From Kribbella sp. CA-293567 (GTDB taxonomy: Bacteria > Actinomycetota > Actinomycetes > Propionibacteriales > Kribbellaceae): a DNA stretch of 64,000 nt. The stretch is taken from positions 248,001 to 312,000 of the forward strand of contig NZ_CP114065.1 in the NCBI RefSeq assembly GCF_027627575.1, in the 5' to 3' direction. A program made the position numbers and the translations under genes. The notes below the pieces were generated by a model. That model did no database searches and was not told where the DNA came from. It saw nothing but the letters and a program-made list of their open reading frames with translations. Each line of letters begins with the position of its first letter. The stretch's first letter is position 1. Positions 17,068 to 25,188 of the stretch are shown piece by piece.

Positions 17068-19292
17068 CACTTGCTCGCGTAGAACCGCAGGTAGTCGAAC
17101 GTGGCGACCGGCGGCGGGTTGGAACCGGTCTGGTCGCCGTGCGCGAACAGGCCGAGCTTCGGAGTCGTTCCGGCCGGCAGCACCCAGGAAGCGCCCCAGG
17201 TCCAGGCCTTGCCGTCGGTGCTCGTGCCCGCCCGGTAGACGTGCTCCCCGGCCGCGTTGCGGTGGTAGGCGAGCCGCATCCACATCGTCGACGCCTGCCG
17301 CCCGATCGCCGCGCCGCCGTAGCTCGTCGCTCCGTCGGCACGCGCCACCAGCTCACGGCCGAACTCGGTCTGCCGCGTGCGCCAGATCGACACGTCACCG
17401 AGCCGGGCGAAGTCGTCGTCGTTCAGGTAGGCGATCATCCCGGCCTGCTGGTAGTTGCGGATGTCCCCCTCCCCGAGGTCGAGGTGCAGCTTCGTCTCCG
17501 CGATCCAGCTGGTGCCGGCCGGCGTCCGGTGGAAGAGCAACCCGGCGTTGTTGCCCGAGCCGACCAGGTCGGTGTTGGACAACGGCCAGGACAAGTTGCC
17601 ATTGGCAACAACAGCGCGGGCGTCCGGCCGAACCCACGACCACTGGGCGCCCAGCGGTGCGCTGAACTCGTCACCGGCCAGCAACTTCCCGGTCACCGGT
17701 ACTGCGGCCTCGCGGCGTACCGGCGCCGCCACCGGGCGCACCGTGAGGTTGTCGAGCTCGGCAGTTCCGAGCCAGGCAACCGGAACGGATCGCACCTTCA
17801 ACCCACGAACCTCGAGTCGCGCCTCGGCATAGAGATCACCCAGGCCCGCATCGTTCACCCGGGCGGTGACGGTGCTTCCGGCGACCTGCACCACCAGGTT
17901 GTTCCACTGCGACCGGTCGAAGCCCGCGGGCAACGGCGCGCTCGCAACCTTGCCCCCGGCAACGATGCTGAGCTTGTCGCGACCGACGGTGACCACCACC
18001 GCGCCACCACCGACCACGGTGGTGAAGCTGCTGCCCAGCTTGACGTTCGCCTCGACCCGCACCGACCCCGCAGGCGCCGGTTGCCTCGTCGCGGCCGCGA
18101 CACGAATCGAAGCGGTGGGCCCACCGAGCGAGTCGCCGGCCGACCTGGTCGCGCCGCGGATGCCGCCGGCCGGATCAGCGGCGTCGATCCCGGCGCCCGA
18201 GCCGGTCGTGGGCGCGGGCTGCGGAGTGTCGGACGGGCCGGCACCGGCCCGGGTCCGCGGCCAGCCGTCGATCCAGTCGATCCGGTCGATCAGCATCGGC
18301 CGCCGGTTGATCCCGAACGGGTCGGTCAGCCACGGCGTCGCCCGGTCGATGGCGTGGTAGACGATGTGGTCCTGCCCCGCCGCGTCGGTCATGAAGGCGT
18401 GGTGGCCCGGACCGATCCACTTGTTGCCGTTCTGGGTGATCACCGTGGTGCCGCCGACCCGCGACTCGGTCAGGTCGACGCCGTCCTTGTCGAGGAACGG
18501 CCCCTTCGGCGAGCGCGAGCGCCCGGCGAAGACGGAGTACCCGGTGGTCGGGCCCGCGCAGCAGTTGCTCGACGAGCCCATGAAGTAGTACCAGCCGTCG
18601 CGGTAGACGACGTACGCGCCCTCGTAACGGTCGCCGATGGTGACCTGGGTCGGCGTACCGACGGAGCGGAGGCCGTCAGGGGTCAGCTCGGTGACCGCGA
18701 TGCCACCGTAGAAGCCGCCGGAGTACATGTAGCGCTTGCCGTCGGCGGCGGTCAGCATGGCCGGGTCGATGTTCCCGAAGTAGCCGCCGTTGCCGTCGGG
18801 CTTCGGCGCCACGACCGGACCGTCGGTGGCGGTCCACGGACCGCGCGGGGTCGGTGCGGTGGCCACGCCGATCGCCGGGTCGCCACCAGGGTTGGCAGCG
18901 GTGTCGGTGACGGTGAAGTACATGACGTACCGGCCGCCGAAGTACCGGATGTCGGGTGCCCAGAAGAACGAGCCCGGTGCTGCCCAGGCGGGTTTGTTGC
19001 TGTCGTTGAAGACCGTGCCGAGGTACTCCCAGGAACCGAAGTCCTTGGTCCTGGCCATGTGCATCAGGCCGAAGGGGCCGCCTGCGACCAGCGGGTCGGA
19101 GGTGGCGTAGGCGTACCAGTAACCGTCGCGGCCCTGGATGATCGACGGGTCGGCAAAGGTGTCGGCGAACGGCTTGGAGATGTCGTTCTGGGTGGTCAGA
19201 GGCGGTCGCGGGGGCGCGGCGACGGCAGCCGTGGTACCGGTGGCTACCGCTGCGACGGCAAGCGCTGCCGCTAGAAAGCGCTTAGGAGGCAC
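17067..19292 (-). CDS. Secreted multidomain GH43 arabinan-degrading enzyme
   Basis: Cleaves arabinose-containing glycans outside the cell. The signal peptide is 1-26 (AALAVAAVATGTTAAVAA). The GH43 domain (about 35-350) has FADTFADPSIIQG, FWAPDIRYFGG, YFGNIDPAMLT and EGAYVVYRDGWYYFMG, so all three catalytic acids are present. A low-complexity linker leads to two jelly-roll-like regions: about 380-530, and a C-terminal concanavalin-like domain (about 550-741; DEFSAPLGAQWSWVRP, IAETKLHLDLGEGDIRNYQQ) as in GH43 beta-xylosidase tails. It lies 24 bases behind the permease gene in the operon. Confidence 0.88.
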   Translation of the reverse strand: MPPKRFLAAALAVAAVATGTTAAVAAPPRPPLTTQNDISKPFADTFADPSIIQGRDGYWYAYATSDPLVAGGPFGLMHMARTKDFGSWEYLGTVFNDSNKPAWAAPGSFFWAPDIRYFGGRYVMYFTVTDTAANPGGDPAIGVATAPTPRGPWTATDGPVVAPKPDGNGGYFGNIDPAMLTAADGKRYMYSGGFYGGIAVTELTPDGLRSVGTPTQVTIGDRYEGAYVVYRDGWYYFMGSSSNCCAGPTTGYSVFAGRSRSPKGPFLDKDGVDLTESRVGGTTVITQNGNKWIGPGHHAFMTDAAGQDHIVYHAIDRATPWLTDPFGINRRPMLIDRIDWIDGWPRTRAGAGPSDTPQPAPTTGSGAGIDAADPAGGIRGATRSAGDSLGGPTASIRVAAATRQPAPAGSVRVEANVKLGSSFTTVVGGGAVVVTVGRDKLSIVAGGKVASAPLPAGFDRSQWNNLVVQVAGSTVTARVNDAGLGDLYAEARLEVRGLKVRSVPVAWLGTAELDNLTVRPVAAPVRREAAVPVTGKLLAGDEFSAPLGAQWSWVRPDARAVVANGNLSWPLSNTDLVGSGNNAGLLFHRTPAGTSWIAETKLHLDLGEGDIRNYQQAGMIAYLNDDDFARLGDVSIWRTRQTEFGRELVARADGATSYGGAAIGRQASTMWMRLAYHRNAAGEHVYRAGTSTDGKAWTWGASWVLPAGTTPKLGLFAHGDQTGSNPPPVATFDYLRFYASK

Positions 19293-19316
19293 GGGCGGGT
19301 TCCTCTCACAAAAGAT

Positions 19317-20144
19317 TCAGCCTTTGATGCCGCTGCGTGCGACACCTTCGATGACGTACCGCTGGACGAAGACGTAGAGGATCAGCACCGGTACGGCGGC
19401 GACGGTCGCGCCGGCCATGATCACCGGGTAGTCGGTGGTGTAGGCGCCCTGCAGCAGGCTCAGACCGGCCGGCAGGGTGAGACGTTCGGGGCTGAAGAGC
19501 ACGAACAGCGGCCAGACGAAGTCGTTCCAGTTGGCCAGGAACGAGAGCACCGTCAGGGTGGCCAGGGCCGGTTTGGCGTTCGGCAGGATGATCCGGGTGA
19601 AGACCGTCCAGGCGTTCGCGCCGTCGATCAGCGCGACCTCCTCCAGCTCCTTGGGGATGGCCAGGAAGAACTGCCGCATGAAGAACACCCCGAACGCGCC
19701 GGCCGCGCCCGGGACGACCAGCGCCCACAGCGTGTCCAGCCAGCCCAGGTTGTCCATCAACAGGTAGTTCGGCATCAGGAAGACGAAGCCCGGGATGAAC
19801 AACGTCAGCAGGATGAAGCTGAAGATGAAGTTCTTGAACCGGAACTGCATCCTGGCCAGCGCGTACCCGGCCATCGAGGCGACCACCACGACCAGGGCGG
19901 CGTGCAGGGTCGCCGCGGCGAAGCTGTTCAGCGCCCAGCGCAGGACCGGGTTCTGGCCGCCGGTGGTGAGCACCTCGCCGAACGCTCGCCCACTCGGGTC
20001 CTGCGGGACCAGGGTGGGTGGATCCGCCTGGGCCTCGCCGACGCTCTTGATCGAGGTGATCACCATCCACAGCAGTGGCAGCACCACCAGCAAGGTCAGC
20101 AGGACCACCATCACCCAGAACGCGGCGGACGGTCGGCGTTTCAT
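19317..20144 (-). CDS. Carbohydrate ABC transporter permease (MalG type)
   Basis: Second membrane subunit of the sugar importer. The 275 residues carry six predicted membrane helices and the cytoplasmic EAA loop that contacts the ATPase, EEVALIDGANAWTVFTRIIL. It ends in GVARSGIKG, typical of the family. Its start overlaps the stop of the MalF-type gene (20141-20144). There is no ATPase gene in the operon, so a shared MsiK-like ATPase encoded elsewhere probably energises it, as in other actinobacterial sugar importers. Confidence 0.92.
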   Translation of the reverse strand: MKRRPSAAFWVMVVLLTLLVVLPLLWMVITSIKSVGEAQADPPTLVPQDPSGRAFGEVLTTGGQNPVLRWALNSFAAATLHAALVVVVASMAGYALARMQFRFKNFIFSFILLTLFIPGFVFLMPNYLLMDNLGWLDTLWALVVPGAAGAFGVFFMRQFFLAIPKELEEVALIDGANAWTVFTRIILPNAKPALATLTVLSFLANWNDFVWPLFVLFSPERLTLPAGLSLLQGAYTTDYPVIMAGATVAAVPVLILYVFVQRYVIEGVARSGIKG

Positions 20145-21022
20145 GACTCACGCTCCTTCATCAGCCGGAAGGTGACCAGCGCGACGATCGCCAGGCAGAT
20201 CGCGAGCAGGTAGCTCATCGCGGCGGCCTGCCCCATCCGGAACTGGCTGAAGCCGGTGTCGGTGATCACCATCAACGCGGTCGTGGTGGTGTCACCGGGC
20301 CCGCCCTGGGTGATCAGCAACGCCTGGCCGAACATGTTGGCGCTGGCCAGCAGCGTGATCACCACGATGAAGACAGTGACCGGGCGCAGGCCGGGCAGGG
20401 TGACGTGACGGAACTGCTGCCAGGCGTTGGCCCCGTCCAGCTCGGCCGCCTCGTACTGCTCGCCCGGGATGTCCTGCAGCCCGGCCAGGTAGATGATCGC
20501 GTTGAAGCCGGCCGTCCACCACACCGTCACCGCGACCAGCGCGACGAAGGCCCACGGCTGCTCGGTGGTCCAGCCGATCTCGCTGATCCCGAAGACTCCG
20601 AGGAAGGCGTTCAGGATGCCGAACGTGGTGTCCAGGATGTAGCGGAACATCAGGCCGATGACCGCCACCCCCAGCACGTACGGCGCGAAGTACACGGCCC
20701 GGAAGAACGTCCGGCCCGGGAACTTGCGGTTCAGCAGCACGGCCAGGCCGAGCGGTACCGCCACCAGGAACGGCACCGACGCGACCGTGAAGATCCCGGT
20801 CGCCCGCATGCCGTGCCAGAACGGCTCGGCCGTGGCCGACAGCGGGTCGAACAGGTCCTTGTAGTTCTGCAGCCCGACGAACGGTTTGCCCGGCAGCTGG
20901 AAGTCCCAGTCGTGCAGGCTCATCCAGAGACCGAAGACCGCCGGACCGATCACGAACAACAGGAACAGCAGCAGGTACGGCGCCAGGAACAGGTACGGCG
21001 TGGCCCGGCCGTGCGCTCTCAT
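20141..21022 (-). CDS. Carbohydrate ABC transporter permease (MalF type)
   Basis: First membrane subunit of the sugar importer. The 293 residues include six membrane spans (YLFLAPYLLLFLLFVIGPAV onward) and the EAA motif YEAAELDGANAWQQFRHVTL. It overlaps the solute-binding protein gene upstream (21019-21022) and the MalG-type gene downstream, so the three subunits are translationally coupled. Confidence 0.92.
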   Translation of the reverse strand: MRAHGRATPYLFLAPYLLLFLLFVIGPAVFGLWMSLHDWDFQLPGKPFVGLQNYKDLFDPLSATAEPFWHGMRATGIFTVASVPFLVAVPLGLAVLLNRKFPGRTFFRAVYFAPYVLGVAVIGLMFRYILDTTFGILNAFLGVFGISEIGWTTEQPWAFVALVAVTVWWTAGFNAIIYLAGLQDIPGEQYEAAELDGANAWQQFRHVTLPGLRPVTVFIVVITLLASANMFGQALLITQGGPGDTTTTALMVITDTGFSQFRMGQAAAMSYLLAICLAIVALVTFRLMKERES

Positions 21023-22347
21023 GCTCCGTACTTCTTGCGGTTGGCCTCCAGGATCTTGTCCGCGCGGGCGGCCGCGTCGGACAGCGCCTTGGCGGGCTCG
21101 GCCTTCTGCAGTACCGCCTCGTTGACCGCCTTGTTCAGCTCGGCCAGCGCGTCACCGATACCGGGCACCGGCGGCGGGAAGTGCAGGTCGTCGATCTGGG
21201 TGGCCAGCGCGGCCTGGTCGGTCAGCGCCTTGAAGTCGCCCGACTCGCGGACCTGCTTGCGGGCCGGGACCTGACCGCCCTTGGCCCACTCCAGCGACTT
21301 CTGGCTGACGTAGTTGACGAAGACGCGGGCCGCGGTGGACTTGTTCTGGTCCGGCGTCTTCAGCTTCGGCAGGCAGAACTGGTGCGAGCCGGCCCAGGCC
21401 GCCTTCTGGCCGCCGATGTTCGGCAGCGGCGCGACGCCCCACTCCAGGCCCTTCTTCTCCTTGAGCGTGTTGATGTTCCAGATGCCGTTCCAGTTGAACG
21501 CGTTCTTGCCGTTCTGCAGCGCGATGGCGTCGGCGTCCTGGGCAACGTTCTTGGGGCTGTAGCCCTTCTTCACCAGGTCGGTGAACCAGCTCAGCGCCTT
21601 GACGCCGGGCTCCTCGGCCCAGGTCGCCTTGCTCGAGTCGTCGTTGAACAACTCGCCGCCGAACTGCCACAGCAGCGCCTCGACACTGAGCACGCCGGTG
21701 AACTGGAACGGCGTCGCCCAGTGGCCCTGGATGCCCTTGCCCTTCAGCGCTTCCAGCGCCGCCATGTACTCGTCGGCGTTGGTCGGCGGCTTGGCCGGGT
21801 CGAGGCCGGCCTGCGTCATCAGGGTCTTGTTGTAGAAGAAGCCGAGCGGGTGCACGTCCAGCGGGATCCCGTACCGCTTGCCGTTGAACTCGCCGGCCTT
21901 CCAGACCACCTCGGCGAAGTCGTCCTGCTTGAGGTCGAGCGCCTTGGCCACGTCGTCGAGCGGCTCGATCACGTTGCGGGCCGCGTTGGTGGCCAGCGAG
22001 TCGACGTGCATGATCGCGACCGCGGGGCCGCGGCCGCTGCTGACGGCGGTGGGCAGCTTGGTGTAGTAGTCGGCCCACTGCATCACGGTCATCTTGACCT
22101 TGATGTTCGGGTTCTCGGCGTTGAACGAGTCGACCAGCTTGCGCATGAACGGGCCGTCACCACCGGTGAACCCGTTCCAGAAGTCGAGCTCGACGGCAGG
22201 ACCGTCGTACCCCTTGGCGCCGCCGTCGCCGTTCGCGGGTCCCGCGCCGGGCGTGCCGGCCGAGCCGGAGCCACAGCCGGCCAGTACGCCGGCCGCCCCC
22301 AGAGCGCCGAGTCCGCCGAGCATGAGCCGCCGATTGATGGTGTTCAC
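21019..22347 (-). CDS. Sugar ABC transporter substrate-binding lipoprotein
   Basis: Captures an oligosaccharide, presumably arabino-oligosaccharide from context, and delivers it to the permeases. The signal begins NTINRRLMLGGLGALGAAG and ends in lipobox LAGC; the twin arginines suggest possible Tat export. The remainder is a cluster-B binding protein (family 1) of 442 residues. The start is GTG 22347 with GGAGGT upstream, overlapping the stop of the GH51 gene as GTGA. Confidence 0.9.
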   Translation of the reverse strand: MNTINRRLMLGGLGALGAAGVLAGCGSGSAGTPGAGPANGDGGAKGYDGPAVELDFWNGFTGGDGPFMRKLVDSFNAENPNIKVKMTVMQWADYYTKLPTAVSSGRGPAVAIMHVDSLATNAARNVIEPLDDVAKALDLKQDDFAEVVWKAGEFNGKRYGIPLDVHPLGFFYNKTLMTQAGLDPAKPPTNADEYMAALEALKGKGIQGHWATPFQFTGVLSVEALLWQFGGELFNDDSSKATWAEEPGVKALSWFTDLVKKGYSPKNVAQDADAIALQNGKNAFNWNGIWNINTLKEKKGLEWGVAPLPNIGGQKAAWAGSHQFCLPKLKTPDQNKSTAARVFVNYVSQKSLEWAKGGQVPARKQVRESGDFKALTDQAALATQIDDLHFPPPVPGIGDALAELNKAVNEAVLQKAEPAKALSDAAARADKILEANRKKYGA

Positions 22348-23846
22348 CGTGTACCTCCAGGGGAGAGCCTGATCATGTGCCACGAGGCAGGAGGCAACGT
22401 GGCCGTACAGCTGTTGTCCTTGACCTCGGTGCCGTCGATACGTCGCGGCACCACCCGGTCGGGGTCCTCGGCGGTGTTGACCGCACTCCGGTCGTCGTCG
22501 TAGAGCGCCAGGTGCTCGACCACTTGCAGGCCCGGCATCAGAGGGGCTTCGAGCTCGACCTTGTCGGTCTCGCTCCGGTTGACCACGAACAGCACCACCT
22601 CGCCGGTGCTTTCCTCGTACGTCGCGGTGCTCCACAGCGCCGGTACCCGCCCGTACGCCGCGGTCTCGATCTCGGGGCCGGCCACCTCGGTCCGCAGTAC
22701 GGTCGAGCCGGCGTGTCTCGCGGTCAGCGCGAAGGGATGGAAGATCGTCTGCCGCCAGGCCCGGCCGTCCGGCTCGGTCCGGATCGGTCCGATCACGTTC
22801 ACCAACTGGGCCAGGCAGGCGATCTTCACCCGGTCGGCGTGCCGCAGCAGGGTGATCAGCAGGCTGCCGACCACCACCGCGTCGTCGACCGAGTAGGTGT
22901 CCTCGATCAGCGGGGCGACCTCGCGGACGTCCAGGCCCAGCTCGCCGGGGAACTTCTCCTGGTACCAGACGTTCCACTCGTCGAAGGAGAGGGTGATCTC
23001 CTTGTCGCTGCGCTTCAGCGCCTTGACGTGGTCCGCGGTGGCGACCACCTCGGAGATCATCCGGTCCATCTCCTCGGCGGCCGCGAGGAAGCTCTGCTGG
23101 TCGCCGTTCTTCGGCTCGTAGTACGCGTGCAGGCTGATGTGGTCGACCAGGTCGTAGGTGCGCTCCAGGACGGTGCGCTCCCACTCGCCGAAGGTCGGCA
23201 TGTGCCGGTTGCTCGATCCGCAGGCGACGAACTCGACGCTCGCGTCGACCCGGCGCATCGCGTTCGCGGTCTCCTCGGCCAGCCGGGCGTACTCCTCGGC
23301 GGTCTTGTGGCCGATCTGCCAGGGGCCGTCCATCTCGTTGCCCAGGCACCAGACCTTGATGCCGTGCGGCTCGGGGGTGCCGTTGGCCACCCGGCGGTCG
23401 GCGGTCGCCGTACCGGCCGGGAGGTTGCAGTACTCGAGCAGCTCGACCGCCTCGGTGATCCCGCGGGTGCCGAGGTTGACCGCCCAGATCGGCTCGACGT
23501 CCGCCTTGCGGGACCACTTGACGAACTCGTCGGTACCGAACTGGTTCGACTCGATCGCGCGCCAGGCCAGATCGAGCCGCCGCGGCCGCTGGTCCGCCGG
23601 GCCGACGCCGTCCTCCCAGCGGTAGTTGGAGACGAAGTTGCCGCCGGGATAGCGGATCGCGGTCACGCCCAGCTCGCGGACCAGCGCCAGCACGTCCTCG
23701 CGGAAACCGTCCGGGTCCGCCGTGGCGTGCCCCGGCTCGTAGATGCCGGTGTAGACGCAGCGGCCCATGTGCTCGACGAACGAGCCGAACAGGCGCCGGT
23801 CCAGTGCACCGACGACAAACGCGGGATCAACCGCAAGACGCGCCAC
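22344..23846 (-). CDS. abfA: Alpha-L-arabinofuranosidase, GH51
   Basis: Releases arabinose from imported arabino-oligosaccharides in the cytoplasm; no signal peptide is seen. The acid/base Glu lies in CLGNEMDGPW (about residue 170) and the nucleophile Glu in LSFDEWNVWYQ (about 289). Family landmarks GSFVEHMGRCVYTGIYEPGH and AIRYPGGNFVSNYRWEDG are intact. At 500 residues it is full length. The start is GTG 23846 with GGAGGATCT before it. It is the first gene of the operon and lies downstream of a duplicated operator. Confidence 0.95.
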   Translation of the reverse strand: MARLAVDPAFVVGALDRRLFGSFVEHMGRCVYTGIYEPGHATADPDGFREDVLALVRELGVTAIRYPGGNFVSNYRWEDGVGPADQRPRRLDLAWRAIESNQFGTDEFVKWSRKADVEPIWAVNLGTRGITEAVELLEYCNLPAGTATADRRVANGTPEPHGIKVWCLGNEMDGPWQIGHKTAEEYARLAEETANAMRRVDASVEFVACGSSNRHMPTFGEWERTVLERTYDLVDHISLHAYYEPKNGDQQSFLAAAEEMDRMISEVVATADHVKALKRSDKEITLSFDEWNVWYQEKFPGELGLDVREVAPLIEDTYSVDDAVVVGSLLITLLRHADRVKIACLAQLVNVIGPIRTEPDGRAWRQTIFHPFALTARHAGSTVLRTEVAGPEIETAAYGRVPALWSTATYEESTGEVVLFVVNRSETDKVELEAPLMPGLQVVEHLALYDDDRSAVNTAEDPDRVVPRRIDGTEVKDNSCTATLPPASWHMIRLSPGGTR

Positions 23847-23864
23847 AGATCCTCCAGGAAAATC

Positions 23865-23898
23865 TCTACAACGATTAACCTGAGTTTCTACAACGATT
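23865..23898 (-). promoter_or_regulatory. Duplicated 12-base operator upstream of the arabinan operon
   Basis: TCTACAACGATT is present at 23865-23876 and again at 23887-23898, a 22-base period close to two helical turns. The ACAACG core resembles half-sites of LacI-family operators. It lies 19-52 bases upstream of abfA and faces the lacI gene, so repression by that protein is the simplest reading. Confidence 0.6.
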
Positions 23899-23963
23899 GA
23901 CATCGGCTGTAAAGACCCGACCATTGAGTCAACTGGTCTTGTCGCCGTGTTGTGACCGCACAA

Positions 23964-24064
23964 AGGGTGCGTCTCCCAGTACCCGCCGTAGCGAGCAGGT
24001 GCTCGGTGCGTCGAGGTGCCGTGCCGAGTGCCGCGCAGTAGGCGGGTACTGGGAGACGCACCCT
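23964..24064. repeat. 101-bp element with perfect 24-bp terminal inverted repeats
   Basis: The arms 23964-23987 (starting AGGGTGCGTC) and 24041-24064 are exact reverse complements over 24 bp. The 53-base middle contains a second imperfect stem (GGTGCTCGG near 23997-24005 against CCGAGTGCC near 24024-24032). No clear target duplication is seen. It lies in the abfA-lacI intergenic region, in the leader or promoter of lacI. It could be a MITE-like insertion or an mRNA structure. Confidence 0.75.
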
Positions 24065-24117
24065 GAGCGCGGCGCCGACGTGACAGACTGCGACAGATCT
24101 TGCGGGAGGGAGTCCAG

Positions 24118-25119
24118 ATGGCGACCAGGTTGAGTGACGTGGCGGCACGCGCCGGGGTGTCGGTGAAGACGGTCTCCAACGTCATCAACGACTACCCGCA
24201 CATCACCGCGCGGACCCGGGCCAAGGTCGAGGCCGCGATCGAGGCGCTCGACTACACCCCGAACGTGAGCGCCCGGTCGCTGCGCAAGGGCCGCTCGGAC
24301 TTCATCGCGCTGGCGATCCCGGAGATGGGTTCGCCGTACTTCGCCGAGCTCGGCGCCGCGATCAGCCGGGCCGCGAAGAAGCGCGGCATCACCGTGCTGA
24401 TCGACCAGACCGAGGGAGAGGCGGCCGGCGAGAAGCTGGTCCTCGACGGGATGCGCGGTCAGCTGATCGACGGCATCATCTTCTCGCCGATCACCACCTC
24501 ACCGGCCAGGATCGACCTGGCCGCCACCGCGAAACCGATCGTGCTGCTGGGCGAGCGGCAGGCCGGCGGCACGCTCGACCACGTCGCGGTCGACTCCGTC
24601 CAGGCCTCCTTCGACGCGACCACGCACCTGATCTCGATCGGCCGGCGCCGGATCGCCGCTATCGGCGTCGGCGGCGGGGCCGGGACGGGTGCCGTACGGC
24701 GTAAGGGGTACCGCAAGGCGCTGAAGGCGGCCGGACTGGCGCACGACCCCGCGCTCGAGCTGGCCGGCACCGGCTATCACCGCGAGGACGGCGCCGCGTC
24801 CATGCGCGAACTGCTGGCGCTGCCCGAACCGCCCGATGCCGTCTTCTGCTTCAACGATCTGCTCGCGCTCGGCGCGTTGCGGACCCTCGCCGAGGCGGGC
24901 TTGTCGGTGCCGGGCGACGTCGCGGTGGTGGGCTTCGACGACATCGAGGACGGCCGCTACCACTCGCCGTCGCTGACCACGATCTCGCCGGACAAGGAGT
25001 GGCTCGCGGAGAACGCCGTCGGGCTGCTGCTGGACCGGATCGCGGGAACCGGTGAGGTCGCTCGACGCGACCTCACCGTCCCCTACACGTTGCAGATCAG
25101 GGAGTCCTCGGCCGGCTGA
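24118..25119 (+). CDS. LacI family transcriptional repressor of the arabinan operon
   Basis: A DNA-binding repressor with a sugar effector. The HTH is at residues 3-50 (RLSDVAARAGVSVKTVSNVI, then the hinge LDYTPNVSARSLRKG). The periplasmic-binding-like core runs to about 333, with FCFNDLLALGALRTL and VGFDDIEDGRYHSPSLTTI. The start is ATG 24118 with GGGAGGGAG upstream. Divergence from abfA across an operator pair makes it the likely local regulator. The effector is not visible in the sequence. Confidence 0.92.
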   Translation: MATRLSDVAARAGVSVKTVSNVINDYPHITARTRAKVEAAIEALDYTPNVSARSLRKGRSDFIALAIPEMGSPYFAELGAAISRAAKKRGITVLIDQTEGEAAGEKLVLDGMRGQLIDGIIFSPITTSPARIDLAATAKPIVLLGERQAGGTLDHVAVDSVQASFDATTHLISIGRRRIAAIGVGGGAGTGAVRRKGYRKALKAAGLAHDPALELAGTGYHREDGAASMRELLALPEPPDAVFCFNDLLALGALRTLAEAGLSVPGDVAVVGFDDIEDGRYHSPSLTTISPDKEWLAENAVGLLLDRIAGTGEVARRDLTVPYTLQIRESSAG

Positions 25120-25126
25120 CGGTGCT

Positions 25127-25186
25127 CGATCAGCCCGCTTTCGATCAGGCGGCCTCCGATCAGTCCGCTTTCGATCAGGCGCGTTG
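25127..25186. repeat. Four tandem 15-bp units with core CGATCAG
   Basis: CGATCAG starts at 25127, 25142, 25157 and 25172, exactly every 15 bases. Units 1 and 3 share the tail CCGCTTT (CCCGCTTT versus TCCGCTTT), so a 30-bp period is superimposed. The array fills the 69-base gap between the convergent lacI and carboxypeptidase genes. Confidence 0.75.
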
Positions 25187-25188
25187 CA

